Source of the DNA: Bugula neritina
Taxonomy: Eukaryota; Bryozoa; Gymnolaemata; Cheilostomatida; Bugulidae
Assembly (NCBI GenBank): GCA_964035545.1
Contig: OZ037768.1
Location: forward strand, 4,703,241-4,767,240
Length of the DNA: 64,000 bases
Reading direction: 5' to 3'
In this document: positions 41,201 through 51,178 of the stretch, one piece after another
Layout: each line of letters begins with the position of its first letter
How positions within the stretch are numbered: position 1 is the stretch's first letter
Notes under the pieces: model-generated
What the model was told of the DNA's origin: nothing
Seen by the model: only the letters and a program-made list of their open reading frames with translations
Database searches by the model: none
Made by a program: the position numbers and the translations under genes

Positions 41201-44198
41201 TTTGCTATCATGATGGAGCCAGAAGAAGAAGAAGTACACGACTCTCTTCCACAGACCATCTCCATGATTATGTACGTCTGCAACGGTCTCTCCATCGTCT
41301 CCCTGCTGCTGCTTTGTCTGATCATTCTCTGCTGCAAGTAAGTCTATTTATACTTGTCTGGAGTGGCTTTGGAAGTGTAAAACTTCTTTGTCATGGCAAA
41401 TAGAAAAAGTTTAACATATATTAATGGGCTTAGTTGGCATTGTAGCTTCCAAATAAGGGCTGCACTATTTTCAGTCACTGATAAGAAACAAGTAATGTTA
41501 TTTATAGTGAATATCTTGTATGGCACTAAGCTACTTGAACTGAACATAAGTTATTTAAATACAAAACTTTTAATTTTCTGCATAATAACTTTCTCTATAA
41601 AATCTCAACTAGTATCAGTTTTCCACGGCCTGGCTTACTTATTATATTTTGATGCACAAGTTGTATAACTTAATTGAAACTCTAAGCTAAAAGTGTTGTC
41701 GTTTGTTAACTGATGTTACTTGTACGCAGGGCATTGAGGAGTGAGCGATACATGGTGCACCTTAATCTCAGTATAGCCATGATATTTGCTCACGGTTCGT
41801 ATCTTCTTGTTGACTTTGCCGAAGAAACATCAGTCATGTGTAAAGTTGCTGCCATCGCACAGCACTACTTCTTTGTGGTGTCCTATGCTTGGGTGCTGAT
41901 GGAAGCCCTGTGGCTCTTCTATGCTGTAACCAACGGAACTCTCATGGGGAAAATGAAGTATTATGTTTTCTTTGGATGGGGTGAGTTATGAGTCAAAATA
42001 TAGCAGTTGTCAAAACAAAAACTCGAAAGTGACAAGAAAGTTAAAACGTATTTCGCAAGTGACAGCAAAGCTAAAACAAAAGTTTCAAAACTAACATCAT
42101 AATATTTTACAAGTTGTGTATTAAAGTTGAAAGAAATGTATGTGTTATGTTACAGTTGTGCCAGCTGGAATCGTCATCTTGTGTGTCAGCATGTACCTGA
42201 ATAAGTATGGACTGAATGAGAAGTGCTGGCTGACGTATAATGACTACCTGATTCTTGCCATGCTGGTTCCCATTCTCTTCTGCTTGTTTGTAAGTCTGTA
42301 AAATCAACAATATATTATAGCAATGTATTATGATAGTATAGTATAGCAATGTATTATAGCAATGTATTATGATAGTATAGTGCAGTATAGTATAGTATAG
42401 CAGTAGCATTATATAACAAAGTATGACAAAATACTTAAATTTGCTTCCACTCTTTTAGATGTGTATTATGCCTGTTTGAAATTAATTAAAGTTAAAAATT
42501 TCTAGAATTGACATAGTTTTAGGCCGATCTACTGTTGAAAAATAGTTGACCATTTGTGATGAATATTTTAGTTGAATGCGTCTGCACTGTTGATAATAGT
42601 CTGCAACCTGCCTCAACCCACACTGAAGAGAGAAGATATTCTATCTGAAGTCCGGTGGGCGGTGTTCTTTGCCATGCTACTAGTGCCAGTTCTCTTCTTT
42701 ATATGGCTACTGGCTCTCATGGATGTGCTGAAAATAAAGACCTCTGATATTGTAATGCTGGTCTACACAGCCATCTTCTCACTGCAGGTCAGATTTTTAA
42801 TACTAAGCATGGTTAAAGAGGAGTATTATTGTCTTCTTGACTCTGATAAATGACTTGTCCAATAAAGTTCTCTAAGGTCAATACGTCAAGTTTTCTTATC
42901 TAAAATAGACATATCTAAGCCCACCACACGAGCTCTAAGGCAGTGTATATGATTATTTTAATTTCAAACTGTTACTCAATATATTTGCAGGGTTTCCTGA
43001 TGTTCCTAGTATACGGGGTGGGTCAGAGATCAGTCCGTATGGCAGTTATGAGACGCAAGTACCAGCCTGAATATCCTTCCTCGGCACTTCTTAGTCACAG
43101 TGAGTTGCATGTCTAGTGCAGAGTCGCCTTCCCTCTTCTAGACTTTATTGCCAACTAGAACTTTCTATTGAGACATGCATTATTTTAATTCATAACCAGT
43201 TGGAATTAATTATTTCAGCATGTAACCTGCCATCAATGTAATAGAACTTGTATTTAGTAATTATGAGTTGTCTACTTTGTATAGGAGGCAATAGTCCTGC
43301 CAGTAGTACGGATATTAGTCGAGCTGACTCGGCCTATGTGGAGGTGAAACCACAGCCAATGTCAAGGCCAACTTCTAGGTCTTCTAAGGAAAAGTCTGAC
43401 AACTCCTCAGATCGTACACAGACTCCAGTTACCAGCTTACACAATCGTCCTTCCTCAGCTGAATCTGAACGAGGGTGTAAGTTTAATTAAAATAACTTAC
43501 AATGTAGAAATTATATGACCTAAGCTAGTTATAATGGTTTAAAGTAACTTACAAGTTCACAGTATAAGTGTCTAGTATTATATTATGTAAAGTACTCTTG
43601 CAACGATGCTTCTGCTAATGGCAGTTACAGTCAACTAGGCTGTGGTTGCATTCAATCTTCACAGATGTTCATTTAATTGAATTTTTAAAAACACTTAGAT
43701 ATGAAACTACACCTCACCAAAATGACATGTCAAGATTATGAACTTAATTCAAAAACTTGCATATCCATAAAATAAACTTTGAAAACAAATAAACAATTGT
43801 ATTCAACAACATTGAAGAAAATATTTTAGCAACCTACCTCTTTTGCTCTCTCATATGACCTGTCTACTAGTACTTACTTATGCCAAGTGGCTGCAGTTAA
43901 GAGCTAGAGCCCTAGGCACAGCTTGTCTGCAAAAAGCTCTGAGTGTAGCGTAGCTCAATAGCTTTGCATAAATTTACTACAGCAGTGATTTTTCTGTGTG
44001 ACTTCTTAGACTACTGCAATAGAATTTTGTATTGTTTGACTCAGATACAGCATTTACTGTTTGAGTCACACACTTGAAGTATGTCAGAAGCTTACATGTG
44101 ATTTAGGTGTAACATCAAAACATGCTTTTTCCTTTATTTGCAGATATTTCATAACAGACATGGTAGGAATCTTCAAGTTAGAGACAGAGTCTGTGTAA
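26141..44198 (+). CDS. Adhesion G-protein-coupled receptor with six LamG/pentraxin-like modules
   Basis: I assembled 38 exons with matching phases (about 6.6 kb coding, 2,196 or 2,210 residues depending on the last donor). Exons: 26141-26219, 26306-26462, 26799-26892, 26995-27130, 27983-27994, 28377-28549, 29003-29216, 29786-30009, 30273-30438, 30812-30972, 31194-31338, 31748-31902, 32309-32489, 32748-32915, 33119-33373, 33539-33652, 33761-33947, 34227-34362, 34797-35067, 35354-35537, 35885-36021, 36211-36404, 36676-36832, 37025-37280, 37530-37750, 37951-38187, 38428-38636, 38915-39058, 39443-39647, 40059-40237, 40562-40811, 41061-41337, 41730-41980, 42156-42289, 42572-42787, 42991-43099, 43285-43476, 44144-44154 (or to 44198). 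Order: signal peptide, six concanavalin-like modules, GAIN with GPS, seven helices, Ser-rich tail. Family knowledge: class B2 receptors self-cleave at the GPS and signal through a tethered agonist. The ligand and orthology are unknown. Confidence 0.9.
26306..29216 (+). CDS. Adhesion GPCR, LamG-like module 1
   Basis: Six exons encode residues about 27-288. The module starts with RNADYYWSFNEY, carries the module signature HSCIVNPATCEEGL followed by a VWVKL strand, a WFNLGFRW strand and a VFINGELF strand, and closes with DELAFWGKYL. These are concanavalin A-like (LamG/pentraxin) beta-sandwich hallmarks. It uniquely contains a 12-nt microexon (27983-27994). It starts and ends at phase-1 introns. 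Confidence 0.85.
27983..27994 (+). CDS. 12-nt microexon in LamG module 1
   Basis: Between cttttcaacag-type acceptor sequence and a gtaaga donor lie only 12 bases. In phase 1-to-1 they add Asn-Ser-Asp plus split Gly/Asp codons, linking IASAG to DGGTGGF. Removing it keeps the frame, so it could be alternatively included. Confidence 0.65.
29336..29557. repeat. 48-bp minisatellite in an adhesion GPCR intron
   Basis: About four and a half copies of a unit of roughly 48 bases starting tagttgtctccacaacatg and ending in a TA-rich spacer. Copies are nearly identical. It lies in the intron between the exons at 29003 and 29786. Confidence 0.9.
29786..31338 (+). CDS. Adhesion GPCR, LamG-like module 2 (lacks the Cys pair)
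   Basis: Four exons (29786, 30273, 30812, 31194) encode residues about 289-520. The concanavalin-like strands are present (VSFSFWIYP, IWSNFGFTF, FDIYVNGIK, VNDLVIWKRYL). The C-x4-P-x2-C-x2-G signature found in modules 1 and 3-6 is replaced by a cysteine-free segment before FSFWIYP. The module is bounded by phase-1 introns. Confidence 0.8.
30511..30811. repeat. 27-bp minisatellite abutting a splice acceptor
   Basis: About eleven copies of a 27-bp unit (tggtatagcatatcttataa plus tataatg) fill the end of the intron. The last, slightly altered copy supplies the acceptor sequence itself (cttacaattttag) of the exon starting at 30812. Confidence 0.85.
31520..31740. repeat. TA/TG-rich simple repeat (acatgtgtatac type)
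   Basis: Alternating purine-pyrimidine sequence with repeated acatgtgtatatacat units directly upstream of the acceptor for the exon at 31748. The long Tyr/Val/Cys-rich open frames here are artefacts of the repeat. Confidence 0.8.
31748..33373 (+). CDS. Adhesion GPCR, LamG-like module 3
   Basis: Four exons (31748, 32309, 32748, 33119) encode residues about 521-773. Recognisable parts: HADFYWSTDYY, GTCLSDPSKCEHGLTVALW, SRGFSINLYQ, GWMHFAFTW, LWVFLDGDLV, FQEVAVYL. This is the best example of the module and defines the signature C-x4-P-x2-C-x2-G-hydrophobic-W. Phase-1 borders. Confidence 0.88.
33539..35067 (+). CDS. Adhesion GPCR, LamG-like module 4
   Basis: Exons 33539-33652, 33761-33947, 34227-34362 and 34797-35067 encode residues about 774-1009. 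Parts: RADYYYSKES, NTCVMIPSECSSGLTVAAW, RWTNIGFTW, MTLLMDGQV, GLYNLVIFESYYF. The 108 bases at 33653-33760 are taken as an intron by analogy with module 3 (same position), yet they are also open in frame. Phase-1 borders. Confidence 0.83.
35354..36832 (+). CDS. Adhesion GPCR, LamG-like module 5
   Basis: Exons 35354, 35885, 36211 and 36676 encode residues about 1010-1233. Parts: STVDLMWTFDGP, SECVTQPSSCKAGFQLSL, EWFDLVIGW, IAMKINNKKV, AVYNDISLTY. The acceptor at 36210 is used because the nearer-consensus one at 36161 leads to a stop in this phase. The Trp normally after the signature is Gln here. Phase-1 borders. Confidence 0.82.
37025..38187 (+). CDS. Adhesion GPCR, LamG-like module 6 and linker
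   Basis: Exons 37025, 37530 and 37951 encode residues about 1234-1471. Parts: DTASLYYRLNKG, DHCFSDPSRCSNGLSVSL, TWTNIGFTW, LSLFIDGVHM, AEFDDIGVWDSDL. It is encoded by three exons, not four: the first fuses what are two exons in other modules. The acidic end (EPEDDEPLYE) begins the linker to the GAIN domain. Confidence 0.85.
38428..41337 (+). CDS. Adhesion GPCR, GAIN domain, GPS and first helix
   Basis: Exons 38428, 38915, 39443, 40059, 40562 and 41061 encode residues about 1472-1893. The first three give a helical, acidic GAIN subdomain A (FEEFHADL, HLVNVVDDLLDAD, LMTDLEELAMKI). The next give strands of subdomain B (VVSVAVFLYEEAS). The GPS has the expected layout: YCAFWDF, then GGGWSSDGCEV, then CCCYHM/TSFAIMM, with the cleavage tripeptide His-Met-Thr near residue 1845. 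An acidic EPEEEE tether precedes helix 1 (GLSIVSLLLLCLIILCC). Confidence 0.92.
39713..39909 (-). mobile_element. tRNA-derived SINE, copy 3 (in a receptor intron)
   Basis: Reverse-strand copy in the intron between the exons at 39443 and 40059. The minus strand reads GTAGTCTAGGGGTTAGAG (A box) and GGGTTCAATCA (B box with one mismatch at its end). The body AAAGGCCATTGGCTATGTTA and TTGCTCCTGTGCC match copies 1 and 2. It lacks about 13 bases near its end (CATCAGGGATGG instead of CATCAGG..CACAGGGATGG). Confidence 0.85.
41730..43099 (+). CDS. Adhesion GPCR, helices 2-7
   Basis: Exons 41730, 42156, 42572 and 42991 encode residues about 1894-2129. Class B2 marks: MVHLNLSIAMIF (helix 2); MCKVAAIAQHYFFVVSYAW and ALWLFYA (helix 3 with its conserved Cys); VVPAGIVILCVSMYL (helix 4); EKCWL in the second loop for the disulfide; LVPILFCLFLNASALLII (helix 5); WAVFFAMLLVPVLFFIW (helix 6); AIFSLQGFLMFLVYG (helix 7). 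Confidence 0.95.
43285..44198 (+). CDS. Adhesion GPCR cytoplasmic tail, two possible C-termini
   Basis: Exon 43285 encodes a Ser/Thr/Pro-rich tail (SRPTSRSSKEKSDNSSD). It ends in GGGTGTAAGT, which holds two donors two bases apart. Using the strong donor at 43477 (GTAAGT), the last exon gives RGYIS and a stop at 44152-44154. Using the weaker donor at 43475 (GTGTAA), the frame continues through FITDMVGIFKLETESV to a stop at 44196-44198. Without splicing it would stop in the intron after CKFN. Confidence 0.7.
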
Positions 44199-44383
44199 AT
44201 GCGAATATTTCACGCTAAGATAACTAAAAATTTATATTAATGCTTTTATTTTTGTATAAGGTCTATTTTTTAATCTAGGGCCATCAGTGCTCAATATTTC
44301 AATATCTTTGTGCCTTTCATTTTTCCATCCGTCTAGTCTGCCAGCATATACAGTATATATAACAACTATTAAATATGTATTAT

Positions 44384-44389
44384 AATAAA
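44384..44389 (+). terminator. Polyadenylation signal of the adhesion GPCR gene
   Basis: AATAAA about 190 bases after the receptor stop codon; a second AATAAA is at 44570-44575. Either could direct cleavage before the convergent Ig gene. Confidence 0.5.
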
Positions 44390-44575
44390 CTACTTCACTG
44401 TGTATTTATACCGATAACTTGGCAGTTACACAATGCTTGCAGCAGATTTGGAATGTGCAGAAGATACCATGGCAATTATTTTCTGCATATCATATTTGAA
44501 CACGGAGTTCTACTTCAACTACCTCAAATACCCAACAAACTGTATAACAGCATATTTTAATAAGTGGTGAATAAA

Positions 44576-45221
44576 GCAATACCCAGCTCAACAAAACTAA
44601 GCATAGGAGTATTAGCGTAAGGAAAACAATAATACCTGATGGAAAACAGTTTCTTGCCTTGTATTTAATACTTATAAGTAGTAAGAAAAAGGTAGGGGAA
44701 AAGTTTTTTATAGCAGAAGAAATACTAAGAAAAACGAGCAATGCTCAGACTTTTAAGTGGAATATTCTGAGAAAATCCATCAGAAGTTGGTGACAAATAG
44801 TAACACAGTGCAAGTAGCTGTTAGATGACCAATTAAGTCTTAATTATTAAGACTTTGTCTAAATAAAGCAATGTAAAAAACTATGTTTCATATAAAATAT
44901 AGGTAGAGTCAGTGGATTGAATGAAAAATGGTTGTCTAAAATTTGACCAATAAACACAGTGTGGTTTGAGTTGAATATAAAAGTGATAAATAATATGAAT
45001 CATAATATTTCTAAAGTAAACTGGGAGACTATCAATACTCGTAAATTAGCCTTATACTATTTCTATTAACCAGGGTCTAGAAAAAAAAATACAAAATTTT
45101 ACAATAGATGGTGAGCTAAGAAATTGCGGCTGGGATATAGCTCAGAGATTGTGACGCTATATATACGCCATGCATGATCAAGTGTAACTTTACACAAATT
45201 ATACCAATTATAAAACACAAA
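44576..45221. other. Gap between two convergent genes
   Basis: AT-rich sequence between the polyadenylation signals of the receptor (+) and the Ig gene (-). No exon seen. Confidence 0.6.
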
Positions 45222-45227
45222 TTTATT
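45222..45227 (-). terminator. Polyadenylation signal of the GPI-anchored Ig gene
   Basis: TTTATT on the + strand, i.e. AATAAA on the minus strand, about 135 bases beyond the stop codon at 45363-45365. Confidence 0.45.
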
Positions 45228-45362
45228 TATATACTTTCACTTCAGCTAAGTTTTAAGTTGCATGAAAGTTTATGTTAAATAACTCCTTACAGTGTTGAGT
45301 AAATTGATGGAGGGTGGAAGAATGTAAGATAATCCAGCAGTAAGAACTGACAGAGGAAGAAC

Positions 45363-48300
45363 TCATAAGCTGGTGTAGAATGTAGCTAATATACACACAG
45401 TAATGAAGTAGGTCCAGTGAGCTTGTAGACAACTTGAGTGATTAATCTGCTCTTTTCGAGGTTTCTTGCCGTTTACTGATACAGGCTTATCCGAATCTGC
45501 AACAGATTAGAGAAGACTAAATATCAATCATTTATAATAATCACAAGCCAGACTTGTATGGCAAGATCAACTTTACTATAGTATTGTACAGTATTGAATG
45601 TGAAGAAGTTGTCTTCTCAGTAGAACCAGCTAAAATGTTATATCTTATTCTAGTAGCAATAATATAAACCGGAGTTATGTGCCAAGGATGTGTTATTGAA
45701 GTGACAAGCCAACTCATGCCTTCTATTTCATTCATTGAGTATTGAGCATTGTCTAGTAGCGGCTATTCAACACAGCATAAGTTTATGCATGACTTGCATT
45801 ACTTTTACAATATGTAAGGGAGATGCTATATAACACTTACTTTATGTAACCTATTGCTAAGACCAAACATTCATTTACCTGAACTATTATGCACAAACTT
45901 CACACAAGCTCAAAGTAACAGTATTTTTGCTAACAACTAATAGAAAGCCACACTAAGAATTTAGTTCAACTACAGCACTAGCCACCATAAATAACATAGT
46001 TATAATAATTTATTAAACATGATCCTGTCACTCTTTGTAAAAAATGGTCGAAATAGATAAACCACAAAACGTGACCACTGGACTGGGAAATGAAACTTTA
46101 GGAATCTCTACACAACACTAGAACATCACTCTGGAGCATGATAATTGAATTATGTAGAAGCATGCATTTGCTAGGAGATATTTAATGGAACCGGAGGGCA
46201 CAAAACAATACAAATATGTAAACAATGATAAGCAGGCCAGCATATACAAACCTCCACTCCTTTATTGGAGTACAAGTGTGAGAGTTTATGTGGATATGAT
46301 ATGCTGTGAGGACTATAACCTCACTATGCCCACCTCCACAGCATAGTAACTCAATGCTCATTATAACATTGTAAAAGGCATTCAAGTTCACAATAAAAGG
46401 TATTATTTTTCCTGTGAGGTCATAGACTAAAGGAAAATATTATGTTAATAATACAGGAATGCAACTTGATTCATTAATTACTACATGTCAGTTACAGTGA
46501 CTGACTAGTGCAGTGTGTCACAGCAGTACGTCACAACAGTATGTCACTGCATTAGGTCACATAAGTATGTCACATAAGTATGTCACAGAAGTATGTCACA
46601 GAAGTATGTCACAGAAGTATGTCACAAGTAAGCTTCCTGTTTATTTACTTTTCTTCCTGCTTGCCGATACAATACGCAGATAATGAAAAAAAACTTGCTG
46701 AACTCCGAAATGAAAGTCAAGTAGAAGCCAGTGTTAGAAAGTACCTGCTAAGTCTAGCAGGTACTTTCTAACACTGTGTTGTGTTTTTGAAGATCAACCA
46801 ACTAGTCAAAGTGAATGCTAATCCAAGAAAAATAAACTGTAAACAAAATATGAAGCAATGCTGACACACACTACTGTGTCCCTCACAGACCACACAATGT
46901 AATACCTTGGACAGAGATGCAAGCTTCATTTTCTCCCAACGCGTTTTCATAGACACAACAAAAGGACCTTGAAAAGTCTGCTTCTTGGACAGGCTCTATA
47001 ACCAGAGTGGTGATTATTGAAGCAGCTGCATTGGTGGTGTTAGTATAACTGTACCTAGTCGTGTCATCATTTATTTCTTCAACTTCACCAGCCCTACAAG
47101 TTTATAAAAATACATTTTATTACACAAGGTAAAACACATTAAATACATTGAAAGATTGTTATTGGTTTTCTACAAGATTATTTAGCAGAGGTTCTTTCTT
47201 GTATTGTCTAGTTTGACAAATTTATGCAGTTTCCATTCAGCACTCATAAACTGCCGCAATAAGTTGCGCGTGAAGCTATGTGCTTGCACAGATGAGAATA
47301 GTGAGCAACAGCATCAGAATAATAAAATAATTAGTCAATTCTATTAATAGGGCTAGTGGAGAGAAACTATTTGCTAATTAATTAATTATTCTGCATATTA
47401 TTGAACCAAACTGTAAACTACTTTACAAGTGACTGACTACATAGTTATTCTAACCAAACCTTCTCAACAGATTTATTTATCGCTGAATATCAGATCAAAA
47501 ACATCAAACTTATTGAAAGAGGCGACTTCAATGAACAAAATAGTTAGAATAAAGTGATCACAAAACTAAAATTTATTGAGTCTTAAAAATTTAGATTAAA
47601 AAATAAACTAGTGTAAAAACCCTTAAAACTAAACCTATTAGAACTACAGAAAACAGCTATTTGAGAGTTAATATTGGATACAATACACACTTGAAAAACT
47701 CTCAATACATCAGTTAGTAGTATCAGTGAGTAGTATAGTGAGTAGTATCAGTGAGTAGTATAGTGAGTAGTATAGTGAGTAGTATAGTGAGTAGTACAGT
47801 GAGTAGTACAGTGAGTAGTATAGTGAGTAGTATAGTGAGTCGTATAGTGAGTAGTATAGTGAGTAGTATAGTGAGTAGTACAGTGAGTAGTATAGTGAGT
47901 AGTATAGTGAGTAGTACAGTGAGTATTATAGTGAGTAGTATAGTGAGTAGTATAGTGAGTAGTATAGTGAGTAGTATAGTAAGTAGTACAGTGAGTAGTA
48001 TAGTAAGTAGTATCTGTTAGTAATAGCAAGACAGGGAGTAACAGTATCTTACTCGGAGTGTTTCAGAGGTCTGTAGTACCATCTAACGTTTAGTAGAACA
48101 GGTAGGGAAGGAGGTGCAACACAACGCAACTCGGTGTGATATCCCACCATCTGATTAACTATGAGGGTGTGAACTGTAACCACTGGTTTATCTGAAGTAA
48201 TATTACAGTGAAATCATGGAACACATGCTGAGTAAATTACACACACTAATTACAGTAGCTCACACAGCAATAATATACATATAATATCCACTGAGTAATA

Positions 48301-51178
48301 TACAGTATATTATCTACAGTGAGAAAGTGATGCAGCATGTAGTCCTGTACAGTTGATAGCATGTGAGGAGTATACATTAGTTTATGCTAAGAATAAATGT
48401 TTACATATACACAGTTTAACAAATATACATATATCATACATGTATGCATGATGTGGTTTAATTATCTAGGAATAAGTTTAGGACAGTAAATTGTTGATGA
48501 CTCATTGTTATGGTGAAGTGATAAAGCCTTTCACTGCAATTGACCTCAAAGTGAAATATATGCATACTGCAGCACGTATTCATTGAGTCACTGATTCACA
48601 TCAAGTGGTAGTTTGATAACACTACTGGAAACTCATTGTAAGCATAACAATACAAGAGCAAATATAACTACAGTTAGGAACTAGAGTTAGGAACTACAGT
48701 GAGTAACTACAGTTAGGAACTACAGTTAGGAACTAGAGTTAGGAACTGCAGTGTAGGAAGTGTAGGTGTATCAACGTACGTAATACTGTGACTGTCGCTG
48801 TCCTTGACACAGGGGAAGTCACTCTATTCCAAGCTGAACATTGGTAAGTCGCAGAATCTGTAGATGTTATATTCTTTAGAACTAAATTACCATCTGGGCT
48901 CTACAAAACCCCTTCCAACATAAATGTCAAAAAACAAGGCGGAATGAAGTGCTAGACCACATGTGATGTACTAATAAACTCATCACAACCAACACGTTGA
49001 TGTAAATGAAAACCAGGTAAACAGATTTACTCTGTGAATGAGGCCTCCGCCCAGTGACGCTGCCAGAGCTCTGTCATCAGTTCTGCTCCACTCCACGGTG
49101 GGTCTGGGAAGACCGATGGTGGGGCAGGAGAGAATTATTGTATCCCCTTCCTCCACTGTCTCGTCTTCCAATACTGCGGTGATTTCTACTGGACCTGCAG
49201 AGAAATAATTTCTTTAAATATGGCAGCGAAACAAAACAATATTATTTACAAATGCTGTAGCTTAAAATATCAAGTAAAAAGTTAAACTATCAGTGGTTAA
49301 ATACAAGTTGCAGTATAACTTTAAAAAAAAAGAAGTGAAGTTAAATCAACTGGAAGAATGTTTAAGTTTTTGTGTATTTATGATAAGTGTTGTGTACAAT
49401 ACAGGATATGAATTTGCAACTTCAGTTAAATGTGACTCAATAATTTTGAAAACCAATCATACCCAGTAAACTGTTAATACAAAAAATCAACTCTAAGACT
49501 TTAAAAACAAACTTTTTGTATACCAAATACAAATGAAAAATCGAAACTATATTACTGTATACTAGCTCTGATTGGAGAAAATCCTGATTATTAAATTTTC
49601 TTGTTGTTACTTTCAGTGGCTAACACAAAACTATTGGTAATAACTGAAAATAGTAGATACTCATGAATATTAAAATTAAGATGAAAGTGCACGAAAATGG
49701 GAATTTATCTATTACTTTACTTTGAATACAATACAAATACTGATGTTTAAAATACTACATGTACATGCATGTGAGAAGTGTTACACCTTTGACATATGCA
49801 TAATAAGAAGCAGATACCTAGTACTGCTTTGAAAAAGTGTCACTAATGGACTTTAGTTTACATGATTATCACACACTATTAATTGTTGCAAAGGATAAGA
49901 ACTAGGAACATAAATAGGTTAAAGTATAATCACTGGCAATTGTCACAGTCATATACCAACCCAAACCTACAATATCAGATTTTAGCAAATAGGTTTTTAG
50001 TATAATTATACTTCTGCAGCCCCTAAATAATTTGATCTCAATAGTAACCACCAACTGCATTTACTGCAACTCTTATAACAAATAGCTAATGGTTTGTCAT
50101 ACTGAACCAGGAAAAAATTATTTCTCTACAGTACGCTACAATTTCGAATTAGACTTTTAAAATAAGAATCAAACAAATGGAAACGAAACTCCAAGGACAT
50201 TCATAGTCTGTATTTGGACAACTGTACTACAAAATTGCATTAGCTGCATATGTTTCAAATGAATTAAAACTACTGCAGTGCCTATACTGTTATGGAGAAT
50301 GGCTAATTCAGTTACTTAGCACATGATCAGTATAACTGCTTTTTGAGGAAGTTGAAGTTAATTGGCTAAAATTGCTTTTGAGCACCAGGAATAGTATTTA
50401 ACTATTATTATATAATTATATTAACTGTTATATACTTCTGCACTGAGTTAATCTGTTAACATGGTTGCCAGGAGAAATGGCAGCTGATAGGCTTGAGCTG
50501 ACAGATCTCAAAAAGAGTCAGTAAAATTCCTTCCAGTGTGCAGTTATCAGTTGCAAGTTACCTGCTAGTAGAATTTAGAGTTACTAGTAGCTACTTACTC
50601 ACAAAAGATATTTCAATGCTCCGATTGATATACGAATGTATGAGGGTCTTATTAACGTCGAGATTTACAGTCAGCACTTCACATTTAAACCATATTTTCG
50701 GACTATCTGAGTTGCTGTAATAAGAAGATTGTAGTTGATCCACTATGAGACTCACACTACCATTCTCAGGGCTATATTGAGAAATTTCTTCAGGAATAGC
50801 TTGAAAGCCCGGCTCTGTTTTATCTTTGTTAAAAATGTATGAAGGTGATGTAGGCGACCCAGAACTCCATTTCACCTACAAAGGAACAAAAGTGACAAAT
50901 TTTTAAAAAATAGCTAATGTTATAAACAAAGCAAAGGTATCAAACTTATTGCAAGTAAAGAAATATACTCACCTCTGCATAGTCATATGTAAAATCAGCA
51001 TTTACATAAAAACAAGTTATGTTAAAAGGTGTTGTAGGAGAGATGTCATACGTGTTGCTTTCAGCATTAAAAGTAGCTGTAGTAGTAATATTAGCCATAT
51101 CATAATAAACATTCTTCCATGCTGTCACTCCCAGAACTAACAGCTGATTGAGGAGAAAACTGATCAAACAGCTCCGCA
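45363..51178 (-). CDS. Three-Ig-domain surface protein with GPI-type tail
   Basis: Seven minus-strand exons join in frame: 51178-50973, 50875-50599, 49194-49031, 48900-48780, 48191-48053, 47093-46906 and 45496-45363 (about 409 residues). The start codon is probably split: exon 1 starts TG-CGG and an upstream exon would supply A, giving MRSCLISFLLNQLL, a good signal peptide to about residue 20. Ig1 about 21-161 (ITCFY ... WFKCEV); Ig2 about 162-256 (ILSCP, VEWSR, DSATYQC, an I-set-like domain); Ig3 about 257-365 (LRCVAP, VRWYYR, SFCCVYENA). The last exon encodes a basic linker (KKPRKEQ), HSSC and a terminal hydrophobic run (TYFITVCILATFYTSL) with nothing after it, as in GPI signals. Each Ig is split over two exons and the Ig borders are phase 1. 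Function unknown; adhesion or recognition is inferred from architecture. Confidence 0.85.
46510..46631. repeat. ~13-bp tandem repeat (gtatgtcaca units)
   Basis: About eight copies of agtatgtcacagaa/agtatgtcacataa in the intron before the last exon of the Ig gene. The copies become identical toward the right end. Confidence 0.85.
46729..46776. repeat. Perfect 22-bp hairpin in an Ig-gene intron
   Basis: 46729-46750 (CAGTGTTAGAAAGTACCTGC plus TA) is exactly complementary to 46755-46776 with the 4-base loop AGTC. There are no mismatches. It lies in the intron between exons 46906 and 45496 of the Ig gene, and is transcribed if that intron is. Confidence 0.9.
47711..48019. repeat. 12-bp minisatellite (agtgagtagtat)n
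   Basis: About two dozen copies of agtgagtagtat with few substitutions (mainly tat/tac), in the intron splitting Ig3 of the GPI-anchored protein (between exons 48053 and 47093). It creates false Ser/Val and Thr/Tyr open frames on both strands. Confidence 0.95.
48668..48753. repeat. ~13-bp tandem repeat (gttaggaactaca)
   Basis: About six copies of gttaggaactaca/gttaggaactaga just outside the exon at 48780-48900, on its downstream (intron) side. Confidence 0.8.

Noticed and set aside
47748-48029. Ser/Val- and Thr/Tyr-repeat open frames on both strands
   Set aside because: By-product of the 12-bp minisatellite within an intron.
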